Below are positions 17,655-25,621 of a DNA stretch of 64,000 nt, one piece after another; positions within the stretch are counted from its first letter, which is position 1, and the number at the start of each line of letters is the position of its first letter. The translations under genes and the position numbers were made by a program. This DNA comes from Candidatus Aminicenantota bacterium (GTDB lineage: Bacteria > Acidobacteriota > Aminicenantia > Aminicenantales > Aminicenantaceae), in NCBI GenBank assembly GCA_016927475.1, contig JAFGMO010000055.1:1-64000 (forward strand), written 5' to 3'. The notes beneath the pieces are model-generated. The model was not told where the DNA came from. It saw only the letters and a program-made list of their open reading frames with translations, and ran no database searches.

Positions 17655-18611
17655 TTAATAACTATGCCCGGCTTGTCTGCGCAGAAAGTGTTGATACCAG
17701 TCGATCGTTCTCTTGAGACCCTGTTCCAGGTTGGTGGAAGCATTAAAGCCGAATTCCTGCTCAGCTTTTTGAGTATTCAGCATACGGCGGGGCTGCCCGT
17801 CGGTTTTTGAGCTGTCCCACACCACCCGTCCTTTATAACCCGTCATACGGCATATCAGCTTTACAAGGTCCTTGATGGAAATCTCCCTTCCTGTACCAAT
17901 ATTTACCGGATCGGATTTGTCGTATTTTTCCATGGCAAGACTAATGGCTTCAGCCGCATCCTCCACATAAAGAAATTCCCTGGATGCCTTTCCCGTTCCC
18001 CAGACCGTGATCTGAGGAATACCGTTCTCTTTGGCCTCGATACACTTTCGAATAAGAGCGGGAATGACATGGGAAGACTGCAGGTCACAGTTATCTCCCG
18101 GTCCATAGATGTTGGCGGGCATCAAAAAAATGGAATTGAATCCGTGTTCTTTCCTGTAGGCCTGGGATTGAACAAGAAGCATTTTTTTGGCCAGACCGTA
18201 TGGAGCGTTCGTCTCTTCAGGGTAGCCGTTCCATAGGTGTTCTTCCTTAAAAGGAACGGGCGTGTTTTTAGGGTAGCAACAGACCGTTCCAAGGGCGACG
18301 AATTTTTCTATTTGATGAAGAAACGCCTGATGTAAAAGGAGGATGCCCATGATAGCATTCTCGTAAAAAAACCGGCCGGGACTTTTTTGATTGGCTCCGA
18401 TTCCTCCGACGACAGCTGCCAGGTGAATAACGATATCCAGCTTTTGTTCATTATACATTCTTAAGATATCATCGAGCCGCCTGAGGTCAAAATCAGGGAG
18501 ATCGGCCGCATAAACATTCCGCCAGCCCTTTGCTTTAAGCTTACGAACAAGATGTTTACCGAGAAAGCCCCTGCCACCGGTTACTGTTATATTCTTTTCC
18601 TTAATATTCAT
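17655..18611 (-). CDS. GDP-L-fucose synthase-like NAD(P)-dependent epimerase/reductase
   Basis: 318-aa extended SDR. It has the Rossmann motif TGGRGFLGKHLV, IHLAAVVGGIGANQ, the Ser/Thr-Tyr-Lys catalytic set (GTVCCYP and YGLAKK) and the WcaG/Fcl-like NIYGPGDN plus VWGTGKASREFLYVEDAA. Fcl converts GDP-4-keto-6-deoxymannose to GDP-fucose, and homologues in heptose loci act on GDP-6-deoxy-heptose intermediates. Next to the SIS isomerase and heptose-kinase-like genes, the second role is attractive. I use the ATG at 18611; the ORF-track start at 18626 is a TTG and neither has a clear ribosome site. It is the only gene of the polysaccharide locus on this strand. Confidence 0.85.
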   Translation of the reverse strand: MNIKEKNITVTGGRGFLGKHLVRKLKAKGWRNVYAADLPDFDLRRLDDILRMYNEQKLDIVIHLAAVVGGIGANQKSPGRFFYENAIMGILLLHQAFLHQIEKFVALGTVCCYPKNTPVPFKEEHLWNGYPEETNAPYGLAKKMLLVQSQAYRKEHGFNSIFLMPANIYGPGDNCDLQSSHVIPALIRKCIEAKENGIPQITVWGTGKASREFLYVEDAAEAISLAMEKYDKSDPVNIGTGREISIKDLVKLICRMTGYKGRVVWDSSKTDGQPRRMLNTQKAEQEFGFNASTNLEQGLKRTIDWYQHFLRRQAGHSY

Positions 18612-18706
18612 GGAAAACCAAAACAATTATATTTATACCAAAAAGGAAAAAGGACAAACAACAGGAAAAGAAAGAAATCAAAAAAAAATCCTTTTATTTC
18701 CGGTAT

Positions 18707-18900
18707 TTATTGATCTTCGAACAGGTACAAACTCCAAGGAAAATTGGATATAAAGGATCTTGTGTCTTCAGAATGAAGTCCGGGTTCCATCGCTATTGAC
18801 CGCATATCTTCACTTGTGATATTTTTATTCGCGGATCTTTCCGGTCGAAATGAATATTCGATCTTGCCTTTTACTATGTCATCACCTATGAAAAACCCTG
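18707..18900 (-). pseudogene. Possible gene remnant (about 63 codons, no start)
   Basis: Upstream of the fucose-synthase-like gene, one minus frame stays open and looks coding: GDDIVKGKIEYSFRPERSAN, KNITSEDMRSIAMEPG, FISNFPWSLYLFEDQ and a TAA. Composition is protein-like with aromatic and charged patches, but there is no ATG/GTG/TTG with a ribosome site near its beginning. I do not recognise the family. It may be the 3' end of a lost polysaccharide-locus gene. The gap between 18612 and 18920 shows nothing else. Confidence 0.35.
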
Positions 18901-18920
18901 TTTAGTGTATGAGGTTTATC

Positions 18921-19523
18921 ATGTCATATATCGATAATTACTTTAAGGAGACAGCGCTGATTTTAAAGCAGATAGACCATGCCTGTATTGAGCAAATGAT
19001 CCTTTTATTGATGTCGGTCCGTGATCAGGGAGGTCGCCTTTTCTTTTTAGGTTTAGGAGGAGGAGCGGGAAATTGTTCTCATGCCGTTAATGATTTCAGA
19101 AAAATAGCAAGGTTCGAAGCATATACACCTTTGGATAATGTATCTGAGCTGACCGCACGAATGAATGATGAAGGATGGCATATTTTATTCGTGGAATGGT
19201 TAAAAAATTCCCGTTTAAGTGAAAAAGACGGCGTTTTTGTCTTTTCTGTTGGAGGCGGGAACGAGAGAAAAAATGTCAGTTCAAATCTTGTCCGTGCCTT
19301 GGAATATGCAAAGACACAAAAGGCTAAGATATTTGGTATAGTCGGATGCGACGGAGGATACACGGCGCATGTGGCTGATGCCTGTGTGGTCATTCCGGCT
19401 GTAAATCCGGATTTCATAACACCGTATACAGAATCTTTCCAATCCATCATCTGGCATTTGATCGTATCTGATCCAAGGATCATTAGGAACAAATATAAAT
19501 GGGAATCGATAGAGGAGTTATAA
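18921..19523 (+). CDS. SIS-domain sugar-phosphate isomerase (GmhA-like)
   Basis: 200-aa SIS protein. The core is FFLGLGGGAGNCSHAVNDF, then VFSVGGGNERKNVSSNLVRAL and GIVGCDGGYTAHVADACVVIP. Length and layout resemble sedoheptulose-7-phosphate isomerase (GmhA), although the GmhA loop GNGGSAADAQH is changed. The likely product is D-glycero-D-manno-heptose 7-phosphate or a similar sugar phosphate. The start is the second ATG, preceded by GAGGTTTATC; the ATG at 18909 overlaps that ribosome site. It opens a ten-gene same-strand polysaccharide cluster that also has a heptose-kinase-like gene. Confidence 0.78.
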   Translation: MSYIDNYFKETALILKQIDHACIEQMILLLMSVRDQGGRLFFLGLGGGAGNCSHAVNDFRKIARFEAYTPLDNVSELTARMNDEGWHILFVEWLKNSRLSEKDGVFVFSVGGGNERKNVSSNLVRALEYAKTQKAKIFGIVGCDGGYTAHVADACVVIPAVNPDFITPYTESFQSIIWHLIVSDPRIIRNKYKWESIEEL

Positions 19524-19551
19524 TACTCATTCGATCGCCGATATGTAATTC

Positions 19552-20502
19552 ATGAACATCATCATTACAGGAGTAGCCGGATTCATAGGTAGCAATCTGG
19601 CCGAAAGGATTTTAAACCAGAACCACATCTATGGATTAAATCATCGCGTGATCGGAATCGATGATCTTTCCTACGGCATCAGGGAGCAAATACCGGAGGG
19701 TGTTGAGTTTTATCCATTGGATGTTCGCTCAAAAGATATCTATTCCGTGTTTGAAGGCGGAGATTGTGTTTTTCATTTGGCTGCCAAAAACTGCCTGAGC
19801 GACTGTCAGAATGATCCCGTAGAAACGGCTGATATTAATGTAACGGGGACAGTCAATGTTTTTGAAGCAGCGAGAAGAGCAAGTCTAAAAAAAGTTGTTT
19901 ACGCCGAAAGCTCATCTCTATATGAGGGGAGTGATATATTCCCAACACCTGAGACAGAAGTCAAGCCTGAGAGTATTTATGGGGCCAGCAAAGCAGCCTT
20001 GGGATATTTCGCAAAAAGTTTTGGAATATTTTCCGATATACAGATTACGGGATTACGCTATTTTAACGTTTACGGACCAAGACAGGACTATCGCAGGACG
20101 ATCCCGCCTGTAATGAGTGCTTTTATCATCAAACTTTTAAAAAATGAGGCGCCGGTTATATACGGCACAGGGGAAAAACGAAGGGATTTCATCTACATAG
20201 ATGATGTCAATGATTTCCACTCCCTTTGCTTGACTGATCCCGGAACAAACGGAAAAATTTTCAACATAGGTTCGGGTAAGAATTACTCTATTCTAGAGAT
20301 TTATGATTCCATATCTGGGCTTATGAAAATAAAAATCCAGCCCACACATAAGGGCGACCTGCCTGGAGAAGCTCAGGTTACCCTCGCCGATATCAGCATG
20401 GCGAGGGGATTAGGCTGGCAGCCGAAGACGGATATAATCGAAGGTCTTGAACGAATGATCGGTTATATCAAAAATGAAATGCGAAAAGGAAACACTTTAT
20501 AA
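19552..20502 (+). CDS. NAD-dependent sugar-nucleotide epimerase/dehydratase
   Basis: 316-aa extended SDR with cofactor motif TGVAGFIGSNLAE, VFHLAAKN, catalytic SSS and YGASK (Tyr/Lys), and GLRYFNVYGPRQD plus FIYIDDV. It is closest in feel to UDP-glucose 4-epimerase or UDP-glucuronate epimerase families. The exact sugar cannot be read from sequence. It acts in the cytoplasm to supply an activated sugar for the polysaccharide made by the downstream transferases. It ends 2 bp before the next start, so they form an operon. Confidence 0.87.
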   Translation: MNIIITGVAGFIGSNLAERILNQNHIYGLNHRVIGIDDLSYGIREQIPEGVEFYPLDVRSKDIYSVFEGGDCVFHLAAKNCLSDCQNDPVETADINVTGTVNVFEAARRASLKKVVYAESSSLYEGSDIFPTPETEVKPESIYGASKAALGYFAKSFGIFSDIQITGLRYFNVYGPRQDYRRTIPPVMSAFIIKLLKNEAPVIYGTGEKRRDFIYIDDVNDFHSLCLTDPGTNGKIFNIGSGKNYSILEIYDSISGLMKIKIQPTHKGDLPGEAQVTLADISMARGLGWQPKTDIIEGLERMIGYIKNEMRKGNTL

Positions 20503-20504
20503 AT

Positions 20505-21236
20505 ATGCAAAGGTCATTTTCCGACAATATTTTTCTATCTGTTGTTGTTCCTGTCTTCAATGAAGAAAATAAAATCGACAAGGATTTAGTTCAAATCTAT
20601 GATTATTTCAACAAACAGGATTATACCTTTGAGGTTATAGTCGTCGACGACGGCAGCGAGGATAAGACATGCAAGTTGTTGAAATCATGGGAAGCGAAAT
20701 ATCAAAATTTTAAATGCCTTCATTACACGCAAAATAAAGGCAAAGGTTTTGCCGTTAGGGAAGGAATGCTGAAGGCGAAAGGTGACTTTTCGCTTTTTAT
20801 CGATGCGGGATCGTGTGTTCCCCTTGAAGAAACGGAAAAAGGAATTTCTTTGCTCTTGGACGGTGGTGATGCTGCCTTCGGCTCAAGGGCATCGGCGGGA
20901 TCAAAAATCATTCAAAAACAACCGCTATACCGTCGTATGGGTGCGTGGTTGTTCGCCTTGACCGTTAAATGGTTTATGGGAGTCGACGGAATAAAGGATA
21001 CGCAGTGCGGATTCAAGATGTTCAAGAGGCATGCAGCGCATCAAATTTTCAAAAGGAACAAGACTGAAGGCTTCATGTTTGACATTGAAACCATTTTGAA
21101 TGCGAGGAAAATGGGTCTCCAAGTCATGGAGTTTCCCATAACCTGGAAAAACGACCCGGACACACGATTCAGGTTCCTTTCGGGATCCCTCAGGAATCTC
21201 AGAGAACTTTTGAAGATAAAATTCCGGAAACCATGA
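20505..21236 (+). CDS. Family 2 glycosyltransferase (dolichyl-phosphate-sugar-synthase-like)
   Basis: 243-aa GT-A enzyme. It has VVVPVFNEENKID and VIVVDDGSEDKT (nucleotide-binding), NKGKGFAVREGM, and CGFKMFKRHAA near the end, all typical of ALG5/DPM1-like transferases that load a sugar onto a polyprenyl phosphate. One key place is odd: the usual DADLS/DxD metal motif reads IDAGSC, so the second acidic residue is gone. No membrane helices follow. It overlaps the kinase gene by 4 bp (ATGA). Activity therefore needs testing. Confidence 0.82.
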   Translation: MQRSFSDNIFLSVVVPVFNEENKIDKDLVQIYDYFNKQDYTFEVIVVDDGSEDKTCKLLKSWEAKYQNFKCLHYTQNKGKGFAVREGMLKAKGDFSLFIDAGSCVPLEETEKGISLLLDGGDAAFGSRASAGSKIIQKQPLYRRMGAWLFALTVKWFMGVDGIKDTQCGFKMFKRHAAHQIFKRNKTEGFMFDIETILNARKMGLQVMEFPITWKNDPDTRFRFLSGSLRNLRELLKIKFRKP

Positions 21237-22228
21237 CTTTAACCAGGACACCTTTTCGAATCACATTAGGGGGAGGAGGAACAGACCTGCCGGCTTACTA
21301 TTCAAGATTCGGCGGATTTGTCTTTGCAGCCGGGATAGATAAATATATGTTCATAAATGTTCGCCGTCCCGAAACCAATAACCTAGTAAGGGTTCAATAT
21401 GAAAAAACAGAGACCGTGGTCCATCGAGATAAACTGAAACATGATCTGGCCAGGGAGGCCCTGCGGATGTTGGGAATCGAGAATAATATTGATATTGTCT
21501 CGAAAGCTGATATCCCTCCGGGGACAGGACTAGGATCCTCAAGTTGTTATGCTGTTGGGATTTTAAATGCGCTCCATGCATTTCGAAAGGAATCTTTCAC
21601 CCCACAGGAATTGGCTGAGGAAGCTTGTCGTCTAGAAATAGATATTTTAAACAAACCCATCGGGAAGCAAGATCAATATATGGCTGTTTTTGGAGGATTA
21701 ACCGTATTGGAGATTGAAAAAAACGGTAAGGTAAACATCCGGAAAGCAGATATTTCTAAAAGCACGGCAGAAGATTTAAGCAAAAACTTACAGGTGTTTT
21801 ACACAAATATCAAGCGGGATTCAAACCAAATCCTTTCTGAACAAAGCCTTTTCATAAGAACAAACAAGAACTCTGTCGTTGATAAAATGCATCATATTAA
21901 AGAGATGGGATATAACATACTCCATGCAGCCGAAGGAGGGAATCTCACAGATATTGGACTTTTAATGGATCAGCATTGGGAGTATAAAAGAAAGATATCC
22001 TCGAAAATGTCTAATTCCGGTCTTGATGAGATCTACGAGATCGCTAAAGAGAATGGAGCTCTGGGAGGGAAAATAATGGGTGCAGGGGGAGGCGGCTTTT
22101 TTGTCTTTTACATTGAGAGAAGATTTGAAGAGTTCAGGAGGATATTGGAAAATCTGGGATTAAAGAGGATGGACTATCAATTTGATCATGAAGGAACAAT
22201 GGTACTTGACAAACAAAAAAAACTTTGA
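21233..22228 (+). CDS. GHMP kinase, heptose 7-phosphate kinase-like (HddA-type)
   Basis: 331-aa GHMP-family kinase. It opens with TRTPFRITLGGGGTDLPAYY, has the ATP loop PPGTGLGSSSCYAVGILNAL and ends with the C-terminal GHMP motif MGAGGGGFFVFY. The GGGTD...YYS...GG start is characteristic of D-glycero-alpha-D-manno-heptose-7-phosphate 1-kinases (HddA) and related fucokinase-like enzymes. With the SIS isomerase it gives the first two steps toward an activated heptose. A matching guanylyltransferase (HddC) and phosphatase (GmhB) are not in the window. It overlaps its upstream neighbour by 4 bp. Confidence 0.8.
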   Translation: MTLTRTPFRITLGGGGTDLPAYYSRFGGFVFAAGIDKYMFINVRRPETNNLVRVQYEKTETVVHRDKLKHDLAREALRMLGIENNIDIVSKADIPPGTGLGSSSCYAVGILNALHAFRKESFTPQELAEEACRLEIDILNKPIGKQDQYMAVFGGLTVLEIEKNGKVNIRKADISKSTAEDLSKNLQVFYTNIKRDSNQILSEQSLFIRTNKNSVVDKMHHIKEMGYNILHAAEGGNLTDIGLLMDQHWEYKRKISSKMSNSGLDEIYEIAKENGALGGKIMGAGGGGFFVFYIERRFEEFRRILENLGLKRMDYQFDHEGTMVLDKQKKL

Positions 22229-22244
22229 CGCGGTTGAAACCGGC

Positions 22245-23096
22245 ATGGGATGCTTGGATAACAAAATAATCGTTGTTACGGGAGGCAGCCGAGGCATAGG
22301 GTTTTCTGTGGCCCGGAGATGTGCCAAGGAAGGTGCGCGGCTCGTCCTTATTTCACGCGACAGGAGCAACTTGGAAAAAGCCGCTGTCAAAGTCAGCTCA
22401 GGCAGGCAAAATCATAGATGCTATGAATGTGATGTCGGCAGACCGGAGAATGTTAAGGATATTGTGAGTGCTGTCGAAAACGAATTTTCTGTTGTTCACG
22501 GGCTTGTAAATTGTGCGGGAATCTCCGGAGTCATCGGGAGAATAGATGAGATCGACCCGGCAGGATTTGTACAGACAATAAAGGTGAATTTACTGGGAAC
22601 ATTTTATATGTGCCATTATTTTATTCCGCTGCTCAAAAAAGCTGAGCGCGGAAAAATCGTGAATTTCTCAGGCGGGGGAGCCGCAGGTCCTTTTCCAAAC
22701 TATTCTGCCTATGCCGCTAGTAAAGCGGGTGTCGTGAGGCTTACGGAGAACATGGCCGTAGAACTTCAAAATGACAACCTGGATATCAATGTTGTTGCTC
22801 CGGGATTTATTGCGACAGAAATTCATCAGGAAACCATAAAGGCAGGGATGAAAGCCGGCGAGGGATATTTGAAAAAAACAATGGAACTGATTAAAAAAGG
22901 AGGAGTTTCTCCAGAAATACCGGCCCGGTTAACAGCATTTCTATTGTCCTCGCAATCTGATGGCATTACGGGAAAATTTTTGAGTGCTCCCTGGGATCCA
23001 TGGGAAGACAGGGATTTCCAAACCCTGTTGAGAAACGATAAGGATTTTGCGACAATTCGGCGAATTGACAATCGAATATTTTATAAGAGAGGTTAA
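22245..23096 (+). CDS. Short-chain dehydrogenase/reductase (SDR)
   Basis: 283-aa classical SDR with cofactor motif VTGGSRGIGFSVA, NCAGISG (NNAG equivalent), the catalytic Tyr/Lys in YSAYAASKAG and the PG motif VVAPGFIATEIH. It probably reduces or oxidises a keto-sugar or acyl substrate. The track ORF starts at 22182 within the kinase gene; I take the ATG at 22245 because classical SDRs begin close to the Gly-rich motif, though its ribosome site is weak. It lies 6 bp upstream of the Gfo/Idh gene. Confidence 0.85.
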   Translation: MGCLDNKIIVVTGGSRGIGFSVARRCAKEGARLVLISRDRSNLEKAAVKVSSGRQNHRCYECDVGRPENVKDIVSAVENEFSVVHGLVNCAGISGVIGRIDEIDPAGFVQTIKVNLLGTFYMCHYFIPLLKKAERGKIVNFSGGGAAGPFPNYSAYAASKAGVVRLTENMAVELQNDNLDINVVAPGFIATEIHQETIKAGMKAGEGYLKKTMELIKKGGVSPEIPARLTAFLLSSQSDGITGKFLSAPWDPWEDRDFQTLLRNDKDFATIRRIDNRIFYKRG

Positions 23097-23102
23097 AACC
23101 GG

Positions 23103-24110
23103 TTGACTTACAACATCGGAATTGTTGGAGCAGGATTTGCGGGGAAAAAGCGCGCATCGGTTTTAGTAAAATTCAAGAATTGCCCCTTGGTCGTTACCGC
23201 TGATATTGATAAGAGTGCCGCTTGTGACCTGGCCGAAGAGTTCGGCGGGAGAGCAGAGAAGGACTGGAAAAAAGTCGTCCGTGATCCTGATGTCCATGCC
23301 GTTATTGTGGCGACATATAACAAGTTTCTGGCCCCCATAAGCATCGCTGCCATAGAAAACCGAAAGCATGTGCTTTGCGAAAAGCCCTTGGGATGCACTG
23401 TGGAGGAATCCAGGAAAATTGTGGAGCTGGCAAAAAACAAGGAAGTTGTCATTAAAACCGGATTCAACCTCAGACATCATCCTGCTTTATCTCGAGCCAA
23501 AGGATTATATGATGAGAGGAAGATCGGCAGACTTATCTTTTTACGGTGCCGATATGGTCATGGCGGCAGACCGGGGTATGAGGAGGAGTGGCGGGGAAAA
23601 CGGAACTTATCAGGTGGAGGGGAGCTTCTTGATCAGGGAATCCATGTGGTGGATTTATTCAGATGGTTTGCCGGCGATTTTGAGGAAGTCTTCGGATATA
23701 CGTCATCCTCTTTTTGGAAGATTGAGACAGAGGATAATGCTTGGGCAATGTTAAGAAAGAGCGGTGATATCATAGCGACGATGCATACAAGCTGGACACA
23801 ATGGAAGAACATGTTTTCCTTCGAACTTTTCGGCAGTGAGGGGTACTTGATCATTGAAGGGCTGGGAGGAAGCTATGGGAAAGAGGTTTTGAAATACGGT
23901 GTGCGGAGGTCTGAAGGTGGGCCTCCAAGAGAAAGAATAATCGAGTTTCCCGGGCCCGACACGTCATGGGAGAAAGAATGGCTGGAATTTATTCGTGCTG
24001 TTGAAGGAAAGACAGAACCATTAGGCAGCGGATGGGATGGATTTCAGGCGAACAGGATGATCCATGCTGTTTACGAGGCGGCAAGGACGGGAAGGAAAGT
24101 GAAGCTGTGA
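23103..24110 (+). CDS. Gfo/Idh/MocA-family oxidoreductase
   Basis: 335-aa NAD(P)-dependent sugar oxidoreductase. An N-terminal Rossmann domain (NIGIVGAGFAGKKRA, VIVATYN, the family hallmark CEKPLGCTVEES) is followed by the C-terminal alpha/beta domain with GGELLDQGIHVVDLFRWF. It starts at TTG after AGAGAGGTTAAAACCGG. The substrate is probably a sugar nucleotide or inositol-like compound, judged by its place between the SDR and the exporter genes. It ends 16 bp before the ABC permease. Confidence 0.88.
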   Translation: MTYNIGIVGAGFAGKKRASVLVKFKNCPLVVTADIDKSAACDLAEEFGGRAEKDWKKVVRDPDVHAVIVATYNKFLAPISIAAIENRKHVLCEKPLGCTVEESRKIVELAKNKEVVIKTGFNLRHHPALSRAKGLYDERKIGRLIFLRCRYGHGGRPGYEEEWRGKRNLSGGGELLDQGIHVVDLFRWFAGDFEEVFGYTSSSFWKIETEDNAWAMLRKSGDIIATMHTSWTQWKNMFSFELFGSEGYLIIEGLGGSYGKEVLKYGVRRSEGGPPRERIIEFPGPDTSWEKEWLEFIRAVEGKTEPLGSGWDGFQANRMIHAVYEAARTGRKVKL

Positions 24111-24126
24111 GCGAGATGTTGTCATC

Positions 24127-24888
24127 ATGAAAAAGAACACATGGTTCCTGATCAGAGAGCTGGCCTGGACGGACTTCAAACTGAGATACAACAATTCTAT
24201 TCTCGGCTATATCTGGAGCCTTCTAGTTCCGCTTATGATATTCGGCGTTCTTTACCTGGTGTTTTCCGTATTCATGAGATTTGAGGGGATTGAACATTAT
24301 CAGCTTTATCTTTTGCTTGGACTTATTCTTTGGAGTTATTTCTATGAGGCTACCAATAATGGTATGCAGTCCATGCATTACAAGGCATCTCTTATATCAA
24401 AAATGAACTTTCCGAAATGGGTCATAATTGTCGCTTCGAATATGACCTCACTTTTTACCTTATGCCTGAATCTTTTCGTGTTCGCAGTTTTTTTTATGCT
24501 CTCTTCTGCTACCGCTAAAGTGACGGGGTGGATGGTTTTTTTCTACTTACTGCAATTGATCATTTTGAGTTTCGCTGTTTCCCTTTTCCTTGCTTCCTTT
24601 TATCTCAGATTTCGCGACCTGTCTCATATATGGAGTATCGTACTCCAAGTTGGTTTCTGGCTAATTCCGATAGTATATCCTGTAAGCATAATTCCTGACC
24701 ATCTAAGGCCTGTCTTTTTCCTGAATCCGCTTGCCCGAATAATCCAAGATACCCGATCAGTGCTCATTTACGGTTCCAGTCCACCACTCAGGCATACCAT
24801 CATATCTTTTGTGATGATCGTTTTTATCCTCATCCCTGGAATAGTCATTTTTTTTATACGCTCAGGTAAATTCGCTGAAGAAGTATAG
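24127..24888 (+). CDS. ABC-2 type polysaccharide export permease (Wzm/TagG-like)
   Basis: 253-aa integral membrane protein with six hydrophobic helices (first near LVPLMIFGVLYLVFSVF, last near FVMIVFILIPGIVIFF) and the ABC-2 hallmark LASFYLRFRDLSHIWSIVLQ. It has the N-terminal LAWTDFKLRYNNSILGYIWSLL seen in O-antigen and teichoic-acid exporters. With the ATPase encoded 1 bp downstream it should export an undecaprenyl-linked polysaccharide across the inner membrane. Confidence 0.9.
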   Translation: MKKNTWFLIRELAWTDFKLRYNNSILGYIWSLLVPLMIFGVLYLVFSVFMRFEGIEHYQLYLLLGLILWSYFYEATNNGMQSMHYKASLISKMNFPKWVIIVASNMTSLFTLCLNLFVFAVFFMLSSATAKVTGWMVFFYLLQLIILSFAVSLFLASFYLRFRDLSHIWSIVLQVGFWLIPIVYPVSIIPDHLRPVFFLNPLARIIQDTRSVLIYGSSPPLRHTIISFVMIVFILIPGIVIFFIRSGKFAEEV

Positions 24889-24889
24889 A

Positions 24890-25621
24890 ATGGAACCAGT
24901 AATAGAACTTCGAAAAGTTTCCAAAAAGTTTATATTACCCCATTTAAGAGAATACACCTTGAAGAACAGCATCCTGAATTTTGGGAAAAGCAGGTCATAT
25001 GAGAAATATGATGCCTTAAAAGAGATATCCTTTGCGGTGAACCGGGGAGAATTCATAGGGATCATTGGTAAAAATGGGTCAGCCAAATCACTATTATTGA
25101 AGATCATTGCAGGTATCTATAAACCGACGAAGGGGGAAGTTTTAGTCAAAGAAAAATTACTGGCTTTCCTGGAACTCGGCCTCGGCTCTAGTGCGGAACT
25201 ATCGGGCAGAGACAATATTTATCTGTATGGGGCTGTCCTAGGCCTTCGTAAGAGTGAAATAAAGAGGAAGTTTGGAGAAATCGTTGCTTTTTCCGAATTG
25301 GAAAAATTCATCGATCAAAAACTCAAGAACTATTCTTCGGGAATGCAGGTGAGATTAGCCTTCGCTGTTGCCATACAAGTGGATGCTCCGGTTCTATTGA
25401 TTGATGAAGTTTTGGCCGTTGGGGATGCAGGATTCCAGGCAAAATGTGCAGAGATATTCAAAGGATTCAAAGAGAAAGGAAAAACCGTCATCTATGTTTC
25501 ACACAATCTGGAGAGCATAGAAAGATGGTGTGATAGAACCATGTTACTGCACGAAGGTAATCTTTTGGCTTTTGGAAACACTCCGGAAGTTATCCAGGAA
25601 TATGTAAATAGAATCTTGTGA
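24890..25621 (+). CDS. Polysaccharide ABC exporter ATPase (Wzt/TagH-like)
   Basis: 243-aa ABC ATPase with signature YSSGMQVRLAFAVA, Walker B VLLIDEVLAVGDAGF, the switch His in VIYVSHNLE and a Q-loop-region LELGLGSS. The Walker A is GKNGSAKS where the family has GxNGAGKST, so the invariant Gly before the Lys is Ala and the following Thr is Leu. There is no C-terminal carbohydrate-binding domain, so it is the short Wzt/TagH form. It pairs with the permease just upstream. Its stop overlaps the GTG of the next gene by 4 bp. Confidence 0.88.
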   Translation: MEPVIELRKVSKKFILPHLREYTLKNSILNFGKSRSYEKYDALKEISFAVNRGEFIGIIGKNGSAKSLLLKIIAGIYKPTKGEVLVKEKLLAFLELGLGSSAELSGRDNIYLYGAVLGLRKSEIKRKFGEIVAFSELEKFIDQKLKNYSSGMQVRLAFAVAIQVDAPVLLIDEVLAVGDAGFQAKCAEIFKGFKEKGKTVIYVSHNLESIERWCDRTMLLHEGNLLAFGNTPEVIQEYVNRIL

